Positions 13,281 to 51,070 of a stretch of 64,000 nt of DNA are shown here, in pieces (within the stretch, counting starts at the first letter, position 1; every line of letters starts with the position of its first letter). The notes below the pieces were generated by a model, which saw nothing but the letters and a program-made list of their open reading frames with translations, had not been told where the DNA came from and made no database searches. The position numbers and the translations under genes were made by a program. Where the stretch lies: positions 21,658 through 85,657 of the forward strand of contig JAXGGA010004673.1 of assembly GCA_038373865.1 (NCBI GenBank). The letters run 5' to 3'. Source of the DNA: Uloborus plumipes (lineage: Eukaryota > Arthropoda > Arachnida > Araneae > Uloboridae).

Positions 13281-15957
13281 CAGTTTATTTCTCCTATTAC
13301 TTCTATCAAGAGCAGTAGAAGAGGCTTTCCTGGGCTTCCTTTCCAAACTATTTTAATGAAACTAAGGTAAGTGTTAATATTTGGCATAAATGCATTAAAG
13401 AAACCATTTATGTATTTTTATTATGTTTGATTTTCCAAGCCAGATGTATCTAATTTTAAAAGGTAAAACCCAGTTTATTTTGTTTTTTGACTAAAAAAAA
13501 AACTTTTACACAAAACCAATTGTTGAACAAAAGTATTTGGCAATTATATAAAAGACATGATATAAATACTATGCACAAATTTTAGAACCCTTCTTAAATT
13601 TAAATTGAATTTCGACCTATACTCTGATGTGTTTACAGAGCACATGGAATGTTAAACATGTTTAATACATAGACTTCAAAATATAACACGCACAAATAAA
13701 TTAAAACTATTTATAATAAGTCAAACTAAAACCCAAGTTAAATCCTTTCAGATACAAATTTTTCACCATGAAAATAAATATAAGTAACAGTAAATGCCCA
13801 AATAACATTTACATAGACACATCATAAATATACAGTCTCTTTCACACATGTCATTCACTTTCATACTTTACAAAATGATTTCATTTCACATAGTGAAATT
13901 CAGGAGAGGAATAAAACAAATGATAAAAAAATTGGGCATGAAAGTGCAAAATGAACCAGCTCACAAGATATATTGCTTTTTAACTTGGAGAAATAGTGGC
14001 ATTTTTGCTTTCGATATTAATACGAGCTAAGCAGACTAAAAAATTGAAACATATGATAGGCAAAGTTAAAGCATGCACAGGTAAATACTGGCAGGATGAA
14101 TTTATATTAACCCCTTACAATTAAATAGCAAGGGTATAGTTTGGTTCAAATATGATGAAACTTGACCTTGATAGAGTTTATTTAACTACCAGATACTGAA
14201 ATAGGGAAGTTTTATTAGAATTAAGTTTCCGTTGTAGTGGTCTTGTGACTCAATTGAACTCAGTGCCGTTAGGCCTTTGAGTGAACTCACCAAAAAGAAA
14301 AACAATCAAAGCTACGGATCAACTTACCAATACGAAATATAGCTCATCCATGTGTTCTCAGACTATGAAGTACAACAAGCTGTACCCCTTTCATGTAACT
14401 AAAATAACTGTTGAACATGGTAATAGTGATTTAAAAAATCTATTAATATCTCAGACTCTCTGGCAGTGTCAGCAATGCAAAATATTATTAGATATATTTT
14501 GTTCAAGATTAACTTTAACTTTTTGACTTCTTCATATTCTACAAGAAATTATATCCAAACCAATAGGTATTCAATAGCTTGTAAGGAAATTAATTATAAA
14601 ATAACAAAGTTCTTTATTTTTTTGCTAGTGAAAAGTTGATTGTTTTTCACAGAAAATGCTTTATTATTAAAGCAAGTCAGGAGATAAATTAATTTTTAAC
14701 AATACCCACCAAGAAGTTGTTTCTAATACTTAAAAGAAATTTAAAACCTTTTTATAATAACTGGGAAGCCAAAAAAAAAAAAAAAAAAAAAGCTTAAGAA
14801 ATGACATCATTATGAACCTTTATGAAAAAAAAAAAAAATCTCAAAAATGTATTTTCAGAAAGAAAGTGTCTTTCATTATTTTAAGAGTAAAAAACATGCC
14901 AGGATAAATTTTGTAAAGTGTCAACAGAATGCCAAATTATAAACACAAGCAAATAATCCAACACAGTAGTTATTTGATTGTTCATGCTTTTCAATGTAGC
15001 AGTTCTTTACTTTATTAGATTTTCCACTATTTACGATTTATTCTTGAAAAATTGCACCAATTTAAAGAAAATTGTTCAAAAAGTTTTTTTTTTTCTTTGA
15101 AATACCGAGTTAATGGCACATTATTCAAAGTGATACAAGAAACCTTTTTACAGTGCATAATCACTTCAGCCCAAACTAATTTTTAAAAAAGTATTAAAAA
15201 CAATAAGTTAGGTTTAAAAAAAAAAAAACACTCAAAAAGAACACCATATGGTCGTGTTTAAGACTAAGAATTTTTGACAGTATTTAAAAGTAGAAAATAC
15301 TCAAGATAAGTGAGAAGAAAAAGATACTTTCTAAAACGACGACTTTTATGATTCTTAAGGACAATAACTTATTATTTTCGCAGTCACATTCAAAAGACTT
15401 TATTGCTTTCATTTGAAATTAAATTAGTGAAGTTAGGGAGTCGACTTATACAGTATGTTTGAAAGTAAAACTCTTTAGTAGTTTCTAGCAAAGTTTACTT
15501 TTAAAAAATGTTTTTTAAAACTGCTACTGTATAACTTCTTTAAAACAATGAAAGTAAATATGTAAAATGCATTCTATTTCTGGGGTGTATCCAATGAACA
15601 GTGGATATATTCAAAAATCAAAATAGAAGCATGAACATTTTGTCTAAAGTGTCATAATCCATTTTTAACCAATCTTGGTAGAAAGAAAAACACAAATTTG
15701 CATTTGGAAAATATTAGGAAGCAAATAAGTAATGTATGGTTTTTTCCACACAAATAGTTGGAAGTCATTTCTAAAGTCCATTCTGTGCTTACCAAATTCA
15801 ACGATAATTGTCAAATAACTTTATGTAACACACAATTTTACAGAATTGTGAATTGGTTCGCTTCAGCAGAGCATGCCCAATTGTATGCAAAGTCTCTATT
15901 TAAAAATTCATACTAAACATCACATGAAATTTGTTATGTAAAGACTTTCAATGAAAG
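13281..15957 (-). other. Probable STIM 3' UTR or 3' flank
   Basis: AT-rich sequence directly after the STIM stop on the minus strand. There are no recognisable repeats other than A/T runs (around 14771-14791 and 14826-14838). Several AATAAA-type hexamers occur on the minus strand. Where the UTR ends cannot be read from sequence alone. Confidence 0.45.
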
Positions 15958-40337
<24,380 letters not shown>

Positions 40338-43300
40338 CTGAAACAAAATTTAAAACTTAATGAGGATAACAAAGAAAAGAAAACAAATAACATGTAACAA
40401 AGAATTTTTAATCGTTTAATAATGCTGACTATCAAAGCGGATGATCAGCCTATTTTCAGTTTGAACGATGGTTTTTTTCTCTATGAAAGAGAGTTAAAAG
40501 ATCTCTCAAATCGGAGGCACAAACAATTAGAATTAAAATTAGCATTATAATCTAAGTAATATATGTTTACAGCTAACTTAACCAAGATTATTATTTTCTA
40601 GCAAAAACCAAAAAATATCTTTTTTTTTTCCACTCTTCTTTCTGCACTTTCTCCAAAAGAAAGGGCATTATTTCCAGTCGAAAAATTGAAAGGCATCGAT
40701 TAGATACTAAACAGCAAAATATAATAATACGTTCCGATTAAAATAAATACTATGCAATAATTTTGCTGATATGCTTTGATCGAAAGCATTTTTTCATCTT
40801 ACTAATATTCGAAGTTATTATTATAAAACATTATCTGAAATTTAAGATCGGCAACACAAAGTTATTTTTCTGCCATTCCAACCAGCTTTTTACTTGTAAC
40901 GAAGGCCTTACGACACAAAGGGACATATATTTCTTTTTTTTTTTTTCAAATTGCAGACGATTTTATGTCAAAAAGGAAAAAAAAAAAGCACTTAATGAGA
41001 GGTCAGAGGTGAATTATTTCTATAAGTTATTTGTCAAACAAACATTAGTCGCAGCTGTATCTGGAGTATGAAAACCAACTTCTAAATAATATCGATCACT
41101 ATAACCACATTAGAGCTAAATGTGTGACTTAAACAATAGCGTGACTGAAACAGAATTGATCATTCATCAAATCCGAATTAGAGAATGCTTTGAATTCCCA
41201 GAACTGGCCTGGAATGCATATGAGGAATCGTGCCATCTTAAACTACGCAATTCTTTCATTGAGTAACTTTTCCTGACTTTACAAGTTTTTCACCGAGCAA
41301 AAATTCAGTGGATTAAAGCCAAGTGAGCGCCTCAGAGAAGCGGGTATCGCGGGTTAAACGAAGACAAAAAAAGAAGGATGGTGTGAAAATTAAGGTGAGG
41401 GTTAAAATAGTTCTCGGTCAAACATCACGTCAAAAAGAAACCGGAAGATTCGTTTCATCAAATAACTCATTGTTCAAAAGATAAAAACTTTTTACAGTCA
41501 TCAAAAATATGCAAGTATCACTACTGCATTCAGATTTTTTTTCCAGGGGGGGGGGTCGTAATCATAAACCTTACATGTAGGGTGTTATAAATGGGGGGTT
41601 ACATGTGATATCGAACTTCTCGATTTTCAGCTTTTATTTGCAACAAGACTTTACTTGTGAAACAGAGTCATATATGTTTTTATTTTAACATTTTCCCACG
41701 TTTCGTAAACACATTCTGTACCTTAGCTTAGTAGTTTTTTCAGGTGAAATACATGAATGAAAAATATGTTTTTGGCTTAGTGCATCCACTTGTAATTCCA
41801 CGAATGATATATAACAAGGATTGGAAATGTGGCGAGATATCAAGAGTTCTGGGGAGGCTGCCCCCTGAACTTCCATGGTTGCAATTTAAGCTTATTTTCT
41901 AACGAATAAAAAATTACGCGAAACAATGGAAATTCTCAAATTGGGAGAAGATCCATTTGACACATTGACAACCAAGCAGTTTTCAAGTTTTGGTTCCAGA
42001 ACAAATATAATAACTCATAGTAATATTCACGAAATCAACCACAAAAGTGATAAAAAATGAAAAAAATTATTAACCCGTAAAATGTGATAATATTACATTT
42101 ACTTGAACGTATTAACAAATAAGGAGATGTCATTCATTTCATGTGATATTCAGGCCCCTCATTTGCGCGATCGGCTTTGGCTGACGTCTTTGAGACGTTA
42201 TCTTTTTGCCAAGGGATTTAAAAAAAAAAAAATTATAATTTCTATAAAATAAGTAATACACAATAATTTTTTGCTTTCTTTCCTAACACTTAATATCTTG
42301 CCAATCTCGTTTAATGCAGATTGTCTGTCGAGAGACGCATTAAGTAGCTACCGAAATCGTAGCCTAAAATATGTCACAGCTTTCAGCCTAATTAATTGCA
42401 GCGATTGTCATGTTCGGCAAAGGAAATAAAAAAAAGGAAATTTTATATTGAAACAGTATGATACATGAGGGGGAATCAATTGGGAGGGGAAAATTTTTCA
42501 ACTTGCCAAATGAAGCTTAAAATTATATCGAAATAATAACACACACATTCATGCACCCACACATAGCTCATGCCAACATCTAATGAGATGATTTACAGTA
42601 TAGACATGAACGAATGGAAAAAAAAAAAAAAAAAAAACCCGCAGCAATACTGCACTCGTATTTTCAAATCGCTGACTCTTAAGATATTCTAAAAAAAAAA
42701 AACAATAGTTATAATTTGAAGAAATAAATAAATAGAATAAAAAGAGGGGGTCAAAAAAAAAAAAAAAAGAAAATCACAAGAGGGTTGGGAAAATTTGGGA
42801 AGGGGGGGGGATTTGCGCCATTGAGCTTGGGGGGGGGGGATGGGCAACCCTGGACGGCTCATAGTCTTCGACTAGGCTGACATGCCCTCTTGGCGGACCT
42901 AAAACTGAAAACTGACAACCCGGTGTCAAATAAAAGAGAAACATGCGAAGACTAAATTTCACTGACTTCCAGCGAAAATGTGACGATACTTTTTCAAAAG
43001 TTCTCCTCCCGATATCAGCATTCAGAACAGATATCCATACGAGACAAAAGATCTGGTGTCTAACACATCGGTGAGTTTTAAATTTCTCTCATATTTCCAT
43101 TTCATTTCATTCTGGATGCTAGCCAAGCATGTTTAAGAAACAACGAACGATGGCTCAAACACAAATTTCAAGGCTGCGTGAGCAGAAAGTTTACATTTGT
43201 TTGCACATTTATTGAGTCTTGACTCCCTCGTCGGACTGACTGCTGGCTCCGAGCAAAGACAATTTTGATGCTCTCAGCATGAACCACGAGAAAGAACTAA

Positions 43301-44000
43301 AAACGAGCGACAATGATTTCTTCGTACGGGTCGAAACGCAATAATAGTGCAAAAAAAAAGCATTGTCAAGCTCAATAAAAAGGGAAAATTTACACAAGCA
43401 TTTTTAATAGGAGGGTTATCAAACAGCGAGGAAAAACTTTTCTTATATTTTCATATCTGTTGTATCATTTGTCATTCGAAACTTATTTAGTTTGTTTCTA
43501 ACAATTTAATAATCTTTAAATTAGTATAAAAAAACTACAAAATACGCTTTTAGATGCACTTATTATGCATCAACATGTAATATAGTTTATATAATATATT
43601 TTAGCCTTTAGTATTAATAATAGTATTAAATATATTTCTTTTATATTTGCAAAGAACGTGAATTTTATCTTTTATTCAGAGTTACATACATACTGACAAA
43701 CAAACCCACAAGTGAAACTAATAAAAGCGTATTAAAAACTGAACAAAGTTCATTTCGCCATTGTAAAACAAATCCCAAATGCATTGTGCAAAAGAAACCA
43801 ACCAAATCAATGTCAATCAAATATCAACGAGGAAGAAACAGCTGTTTACAGTCATGAGCATTTTTATTCTAAAAGTATCAAAAGTTTCATAAAACACAGT
43901 TGAGTTGTAGAAAACGGCAATTGAATTTCGGAACCAGATTGGCTTCAATTTTCAACTCCAATTTGTCTGCAAATGCATTGAGGGGGAAGAGGGAACTTAA
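40338..44000 (-). other. Probable STIM 5' intron, no exon found
   Basis: AT-rich with several A and G runs (41546, 42802, 42829). I searched the minus strand for an EF-hand loop coding pattern with a donor site and found none. No repeats with clear ends. Confidence 0.5.
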
Positions 44001-44651
44001 ACCATTAATGCCTGACATTTTTTTTCCCAAAGAAATTTTGTATACTGGTTACAAACAGTGTCTAATGGACAGGGAAAATAATAAAAAAATATCATGTAAA
44101 AAATATTTTTTTTTTCATGAAGAAAAGAAACATCGTCCCTTAAAAGTCCCCAGAGGGTACATACTTTTTTTACTAAAAATTTTTTCTGCCTATGATATAA
44201 TATTTAAAAAGACATTTTATAAGAAGAAATAAAATCAGCAATTAACATTAACTGGGAAGCTGAGAATAACTTAGCTTTTTTTCTTGAGATTGAGAACGAT
44301 GTAATTTTTGATAAAGATCATATTACAGGGTGGCCACAGGAAGAACAAAATCATTTCCCCTGACTTTTCCCTGATTTCTCCCTGTCCAACTAAAATTTTC
44401 CCTGATTATTCGTACGGCGTATTTTACATCCTCTTGAAGCTCAATTTCTCCTCTTAATTGATGCTTGGATATTTCTGGCTAGTTAAACTACTTAAGGCAT
44501 TAATTATTAATTATTCTAAAATGAGCAACAATAACAAGAAATGCATTTGAGACTGCTAATTTGTTAACAAAAAATTAAATTACATGGTTGGTTTGATTCA
44601 TTTAATAACACTAAAAAAAACATCATTAAAAAATCTGGTATGGGTCCCACA

Positions 44652-45540
44652 CTACTTCCTTTTTCGTGTAAATTTCTTTGTAGATGCCTTAGTGTTAAAA
44701 TAGTGCTAGGAGTGAGCAAGATAGCAATTCGAACATTTACACCCATAGTTTGCCACGAAACAATGCAAAACAAATGTTTTACAATGATTCATTTTCTAAA
44801 TATCGCCGATTTTAACATCATTCAGTGGATTTTTCGCAAAATATCGCCAATAGCGCCAAATTGAACCCAAATTCAAAAAATATTTTTTCGCCAAATTTGT
44901 CGCCAAGTTGGCGTCAAACATTTGGCGACCAAAAGCTTAGCGATATATCGCCAACTGGTCGTGCCAATTCATCTGCATTGAAATTAACACTGATTTACCC
45001 CCAAAAAAGGGGTAAAACACCCCCTTGGGGGCATTCGAATGCAACCACAAGGAGAGGTGCACAACTAGACCATCCTCAGAGCCTACATACCAAGCTAGAA
45101 GCTTCTACGGCATATAGTTTTTGAGTTATGCGACACACATTCGCACATACGTATATACAGACGTCACGAGAAAACTGGTCGTAATTAATGGGGGTGGTTG
45201 AAAAGGATTTTTCGGCTGCTTATATGTTGGTAGGTACATATGCACGTGCTGACAGGTCGAAAAAAAACCACTGAACATTCATTCGGGAGTGAGTAAAATA
45301 AAAATTTAGACTCAAATTTGAGTGATTTTTTTTTTCGCGATCACAATACTTCCTTTACTACGGGTCAATCCATGCGAAATCATACAGGAAAACTAAACAT
45401 TGTTGCTCACTATTTTTGATTTTTAAAACTTTTTGCCCGTTAATTAACTGTTATATTGGGAGCATGAAACAATGGTTTAAAAAATTTTAAACCTATTTTT
45501 TTCGCAATCACAATACTTCCTTTACTACGTAAAAGGAAGT
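44652..45540 (-). repeat. Interspersed repeat family T, copy 2
   Basis: Reverse orientation relative to 19651. It ends at a palindrome TACTTCCTTTTACGTAGTAA (complement) near 45521, and that end is duplicated at about 45344 with 140 bp of other sequence between. It contains GGCGACC/TCGCCAA-rich sequence (44880-44960). Confidence 0.8.
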
Positions 45541-45559
45541 AAAAAAGATATGTTTTTCA

Positions 45560-46907
45560 AATTTAAAATCAGTTTCCTAAACTTCCAACATCTCCGAAGA
45601 GAGCCAAAAAACCTTTTTAAAATCAGTTTGAAAACTTTCGAGGAACATCTTTCACTGTTACTCTTCCTTCCAACTTCACAAAAGATAGAATTAAACTTTC
45701 AACCAAAAGCTTTAAGATACCTAGAGATGGTTTAAAAGTTTTTAATATGTCCGCTATGAAAACGTTTCAAGAGAAAAGGCCCAGACCTTTTCCCCCAAGT
45801 TCACCAAAGGTGGCCAAATTTGTATAAGCCATGCTATTTCTTCACCAAGCAATTTCTAAAAGATTTAAGCCTTCAATTTTAAATTAAATTATATTTGTCA
45901 GAGCCCTTAAGTCACTGAAAGAAAACCATAAAATAGTGTTTCTTACTTATTTGAGCTTTAGAAGTTTTTCAATAGTTCATTACCCCAACACCTAACTTTA
46001 CAAAAGATTGCAGATTAAAATTAGGCTTTTAAATCATTATTCGGGGGGGGGGGGGAGAATGCGTGAAATATTCTACTATAGCTAAAGATGACCCAAATCA
46101 GCATTTTAAAGCCTCCAGTTCAGATATTTTTCTGAACAGACTCCCCTCTCTCCAAAATTTACATCACCAAAGACAACTAAAAGCTTTAAACTTTCAATTT
46201 TGAAAAGTTTTGGGGTGAGAGCCCCGAAATTCCCCCTGCTTGAGCCACATAAAGATAGCTTAGAGTTCTTAATAATTCAGTTTCAAAACATTTTTGAGAG
46301 AGCCCCCAAAACATTTCCTTAAATTCATCCAGAAGATGGTTTAAGTTTGTGTTTTTAACGTTTTAGTTTTGGAACTTTTTCTAGGAAAATCTCCCACCTC
46401 ATCTTTATAGCTACAAAGACAACATTAAAATTTTACGGCTGCAACTTGAAAATAAATTCAGGAGGTATCAAATGAATACCCTCTCTTTTAAGTCACTAAA
46501 AGATAGCTCAATGGGAAGTTCGAGCAAATCCAGCTTCAAAAATTTTCAGTACAACCCCAGAACCTTACGCTCATGAAAGATGGCCTATAGTTGCCCTCTC
46601 ACCCCATTTTTGGTTTCAAACATTTCTTGGCAGAAAGTCTCCGAATCCCCTCTTTTTAAATTTTTCATGGGTAGCCAAAAATTTAGCGTTTAATGCTTCA
46701 GATTTTTTTTTTTTTTTTTTTTTTAAATTTAGATTACAATAGTTGAAACCCTTCTCCTAAGTTCACCAAAGATTGCTTAAATTTTGCATTTTTAAAACTG
46801 CAGTTTTGTAATTTTATTGAAAAAAAGCCACTCCTCTCCCCCACTAGTTTTACATCACTGAAAACAGCCTGATTTTTTAGGCTTTAGCATTTTCGAAATA
46901 TTCCAAG
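45560..46907 (+). repeat. Divergent tandem satellite, about 85-bp period
   Basis: A loose unit recurs about 14 times: TTCACCAAAGATGGC-like, TTTAA, then TTCAGTTTTGAAAA-like, then AGAGCCCCC. AAAGAT-type cores occur near 45677, 45806, 46003, 46081, 46170, 46251, 46330, 46424, 46497, 46577, 46767 and 46858. Units are too diverged to be recent. The array resumes after the foldback at 50204. Confidence 0.65.
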
Positions 46908-46960
46908 TAGTCCAAGCTAGTGTCCATTGAAATGTCATCAAACCTAAAATTTTTATATAT

Positions 46961-48090
46961 GGGTGATTCTACAAATACGGGAATATTTTTAACATGTAGA
47001 TTTCAAAAAATTAATTTAAAACTAAAAATCTGAAAAAATCAGCAAAGTACTTGATAAATTACATAATTAAAATAGAATATCAGCAGAGCTTAAATGTTTG
47101 TATTTTATTGTATTTTTGGATTTTTATTTTTTGAAGGCATATGTGAATGATAAAAAGGGCATGTGGATGACACAATGGGTACGTGAATATAACACAGTAA
47201 GTATGTGAATAACACAAACACAATAGGTATATTAATGAAATTTTTTAACCAGTAAACTGTTAGACATAATTTTTAAACATTGTACTGTCATAGTTTGGCT
47301 TTTGATTCATCCACATATCTTATATTGGGGCATGTGAATGACAATAGAAAAAGGGCATGTGAATGACAAAACACAAGTAATTGTGTTCTTAAAAAGTCAT
47401 ATCTGAATATTTTTCGGCTTCACTTCGAATTAGAACTCACAAATGTAAGCCTTAGGATTATTCATTGTCAAAATTTATTTACATGTACATTTTACATGCA
47501 TTCTGTGGGGCATGTTAATGACAAAGGTAAAAAACACTTGCCTTGAAAGTTGAATTTAGCTTGCTTTTTATCAAAAAGCAATTGCAGAACAGCAAAATTA
47601 ACCCTCATCCAGGAATAACAAAGTTCCATGCTTTATTTTAAGATGTGTTGCCAGATTTTGAAATAAAACATTTCAGAGAAAAATATCTGTACTTTTTAGA
47701 CATGTGGATGACTGATAATCGCTGGGACAAAGTTTAGATTAACTTTTAGAGATATTATTTTCATATTATTTTGCTTTTTTTGTGATTTACATCTTGCACA
47801 CATTCATATTTATAAATAAAAAACTCTTGAGAAAAAAATCACTTATTTTTTTTAAATCTATATTCCGCTGATTGTGAAAATGGCACCTATAGGACAGGGC
47901 ATGTGGATGGCATTTCAATCTAATATCCTTTTTTTTAAGTGAATAATAATTAAATATTGACGTTGTTGATAACGGAAATTATAGAACAAAAGACGCATAA
48001 AAGTATTCCCAAAATAGTTTTTTATTAAATTAAAAACAAAAAGAGCAATCAGTATGGAACACAAATTTGCCCATTTTTGTAGAATCACCC
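46961..48090. mobile_element. 1.1-kb element with dispersed GGGCATGTGRATGACA repeats
   Basis: The ends GGGTGATTCTACAAA and TTTGTAGAATCACCC (one internal mismatch) sit in TATATAT flanks, so the duplication is TA or ATAT. The interior has at least eight versions of GGGCATGTG(G/A)ATGACA, near 47136, 47157, 47180, 47200, 47328, 47353, 47507, 47701 and 47896, and one in reverse near 47304. No transposase frame. Confidence 0.78.
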
Positions 48091-48819
48091 ATATATATAT
48101 ATGAGATTTTTTGGTGGTTTCTATATGAATTTGACCTGCTGATTTCGAATCCGTTGAGTGCCAGACGCTAAACCTTGAGCATTTTTGTCAAAATGGTGAA
48201 ATCCAATATGGCTGCTTTAAAAGGTATGAAGCAAATTAATGGAAACGTGCGTGCAATGAAATATTTTATACACTTAAAAATGATTGTACTCTTTAGTCAA
48301 AATATAATTCTATTGAAAATAAATATTTATGAAAAGTTTGCGCATAAAAAATTTATCAAAATGGTAAAATTCAAGATGTCAGCCTAATTTGTTGTAAGAT
48401 TTGATTTTCAAGTATAAATCATTTTTTAAACCGTAATTTGCATGAAAATAGAATGTTTTAACTAATATAAATGTTTAAAATGATATGCTGGGAGCATAAA
48501 AAATGTGATTTAGCCTAAAAATAACACTAAAAATATTTAGAATCAATCCAAACTTTAGTTTCGAAATTTTGCCAGTTTAAACCAATTTCCTGCAAGGAAC
48601 AAGTTTCTTTTGTGAAAAAGTTTCCTATATTGATGCAAGTTGCATGAATGTGAACTTCTCACTGGTGTGAAACGTATTTTTAGCTACCAGTTGGAAGGTA
48701 TATTCAACGTGTTTGTTTAGTATTTCACCTTCAGCTCGATTATGGATTGTCCAGATTGAAATCACAAGTATGGTATATTGTTTATTGGAGTCATCAAGGG
48801 AAATCTTTCTTGCAGAAAT

Positions 48820-49399
48820 TGTCTAGTCATGAACTGGCTCCTCATCCTACTGCTTTATTTGATGATGAGTGAAATATGAGAGGTCTACATAAATCTGCAC
48901 TAGAGTCAAAACTAAAGGCAGTTTTCAGGGTAGGCGGTAAGAGTTGTCCAGAAATTACCAGTCTTGGTGAATGTGCAACATTGTGGGCAGTATCTTGACC
49001 CGCAACGCCACCTGCGTGAGTAATTGTATTGATGGTGTAGAAAACCTTATTAAGCACGAAATACAAAGCATTCTAGTGGTACACAATCTGTTTGAGAGAT
49101 ACGATAAATTTAGTACTACGTCACAACGTCGAGCCACACAAGAGAAAAATGTCTATTGTGTTTTTCAACTTAATGAAAAAGCACCACTTTTTAAAAGAGA
49201 CATCGTACTGAAAGTAGTACCAAATAAGACGCAAGTAATTAAGCTTGTTGTTAGCCTACTGTGTTCGATCCCGGCAAGAAATCGGAACGGCAAGAAATCG
49301 GAAACTTCCCAAAAACTTAGGTTGATGATAACAGTTCGGCACCTTTCTGACTTACGAGGAAAGCTCCTTGAGCAGTTTTACAAATATGGCCAGTGCTAA
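48820..49399 (+). pseudogene. Decayed captured gene fragment in foldback copy B
   Basis: Plus-strand frames read APHPTALFDDE, stop, LESKLKAVFRVGGKSCPEIT, then another frame gives FERYDKFSTTSQRRATQEKN and APLFKRDIVLKVVPNKTQVI. The stop after FDDE is shared with copy A. I recall similar ALFD...ERYD patterns in an uncharacterised invertebrate family, but cannot confirm. Not a working gene. Confidence 0.45.
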
Positions 49400-50893
49400 G
49401 GCAAAAATTGCATGCAAATAGCTGAGCTGCTTATTTGTTTTGCAATTCATCCAAAACTATTAATATCGAGATATTGCACATACCCTTAGTTGGGTGAAGT
49501 CAATCTGGACAATCAATAATCGAGCTGAAGGCGAAACACTTAAACAAACACGTTGAATATACCTTCCAACTGGTAGCTAAAAATACGTTTCACACCAGTG
49601 AGAAGTTCGCATTCATGCAACTTTGTACCAATATGGGAAACTTTTTCGCAAAAGAAACTCGTTTCTTGCAGGAAATCAGTTTAAACCGGAAAAATCCCGA
49701 GACTTAAGTTTGGAAGATTCTAAATATTTTTACAGTGTTATTTTTAGGCTAAATCACATTTTTTATGCTCCCTGCATATCAGTTTAAACATTTATATTTG
49801 TTAAAACATTCTATTTTTATGTAAATTACGGTTTAAAAAATGACTTATACCTGAAAATCAAACCTTACAACTCTTTAGGCTGACATCTTGAATTTTACCA
49901 TTTTGATAAATATTTTATGCGCAAACTTTTCATAAATATTTATTTTCAATAGAATTATATTTTGACTAAAGAGTACAATCATTTTTAAGTGTATAAAATG
50001 TTTCATTGCACACACGTTTCCATTAATTTGTTTCATACCTTTTACAGCAGATATATTGGATTTCCCCATTTTGACAAAAATGCTCAAGGTTTAGCGTCTG
50101 GCACTTAACGGATTCGGAATCAGCAGGTCAAATTCATATAGAAACCACCAAAAAATCTCATATATATAAAAATTTTAGGTATATGGCCTTCTAGCCTGGA
50201 CTAAAGGAAGAAATCCCAAACCTCCCATCCCCTTTAACTCGCCATATTAAAAAAAAAAAAAAAAAAAAAAAAACCTGCAATTACCTTTTTATGTCTTTGT
50301 TTACGAACAAGTCACGACGGTTTTGGAAATTTCTCTAGTAAGTGTCTGAGATTGCTTTAGATTATCAAAGATGTAATCGTTTTTAATACTTTAGTGTTGA
50401 AAAATTACAGACTGAAGTTCTGATTTAATTTTCCCTGATTTGTTCCCAAATTCCCTGATTATTCCCTGATTTTTCCAGAATTTTCAAAATCCCTGATAAT
50501 TCCAGTTTTTCCCTGTTTTCCAGGTCTGTGGCCACCCTGTATTAAAACTGCTACAGAACACACTTTACAATGATTATATGCTGCAATCTGTTAATAACGA
50601 ATTGAAACAATACCAAGGTACTAATTGAACACTATTATTTGGTAGAAATGTTCATTTTTGGGAAATTGAGACCCTTTTTTGGACCGTCCCTAAAAAGGGA
50701 CGCCAGGCATTAATGGGTTAAAATGCTATGATTTTAGAATTGTTTTTAGGAAGGAAATTTACTATTGATAGTAAACTGTTTTACACAAGCATCGGCTTTT
50801 GTTCGTATGATAGTAATTTCCCTGCATAAATAGGCAAAGTGATGAATAAAAACACTAAGTTGACCCATTAGTGAATAAAGTAATCTGCCTATC

Positions 50894-51062
50894 CAGGGAC
50901 GTCATTTCAAGTTTTTCCAGGGGGGGGGGCAAAGGGTCAAAACACAATGCAATTTCGTCGGAAAACATCAAAAGCCACGCCCACTTATAGCTAAATACAC
51001 TGATTTCTCAAAATCAGGCGGGGGGCAATTGACCCCCCTGCCCCCCCTAAATGACGGGCCTG
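50894..51062. mobile_element. Short hAT-type MITE
   Basis: The ends CAGGGACGTCATTT and AAATGACGGGCCTG are inverted repeats. Flanking 8-bp sequences TGCCTATC and TGCCTGTC match at 7 of 8. 169 bp with G and C runs, non-coding. Confidence 0.75.
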
Positions 51063-51070
51063 TGCCTGTC

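Larger units (their letters stand above)
46910..50201 (-). mobile_element. Large foldback element, copy B
   Basis: Same family as 3868-7079 but in opposite orientation: the two variant ends (GTCCAAGCTAGTGTCC and CCTTCTAGCCTGGAC) are swapped. TA on each side (46908-46909, 50202-50203). Inverted arms surround a decayed gene fragment. One arm is interrupted by the 46961-48090 element. Confidence 0.85.
44326..50539. mobile_element. CAGGGTGGCCAC element, second level of nest
   Basis: The ends CAGGGTGGCCACAGG and CTGTGGCCACCCTG are inverted repeats, with TATTA on both sides (44321-44325, 50540-50544). Both ends are followed inward by repeated TTCCCTGA(T/C) motifs. The superfamily is not identifiable from this. 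It holds a family-T copy, a satellite and foldback copy B. Confidence 0.75.
44001..50717. mobile_element. TTAA-flanked element (piggyBac-like ends), outer level of nest
   Basis: Flanked by TTAA (43997-44000, 50718-50721). The ends ACCATTAATGCCTG and CAGGCATTAATGGG are inverted repeats. TTAA duplication with CCC-type ends suggests piggyBac, but the end sequence alone is weak evidence. Without inner insertions it is only about 500 bp. No transposase. Confidence 0.7.

Noticed and set aside
13848..14526. Two open frames of 60 and 81 codons
   Set aside because: No homology or start context; AT-rich sequence commonly gives frames this long by chance, and they lie in the probable 3' UTR on the opposite strand.
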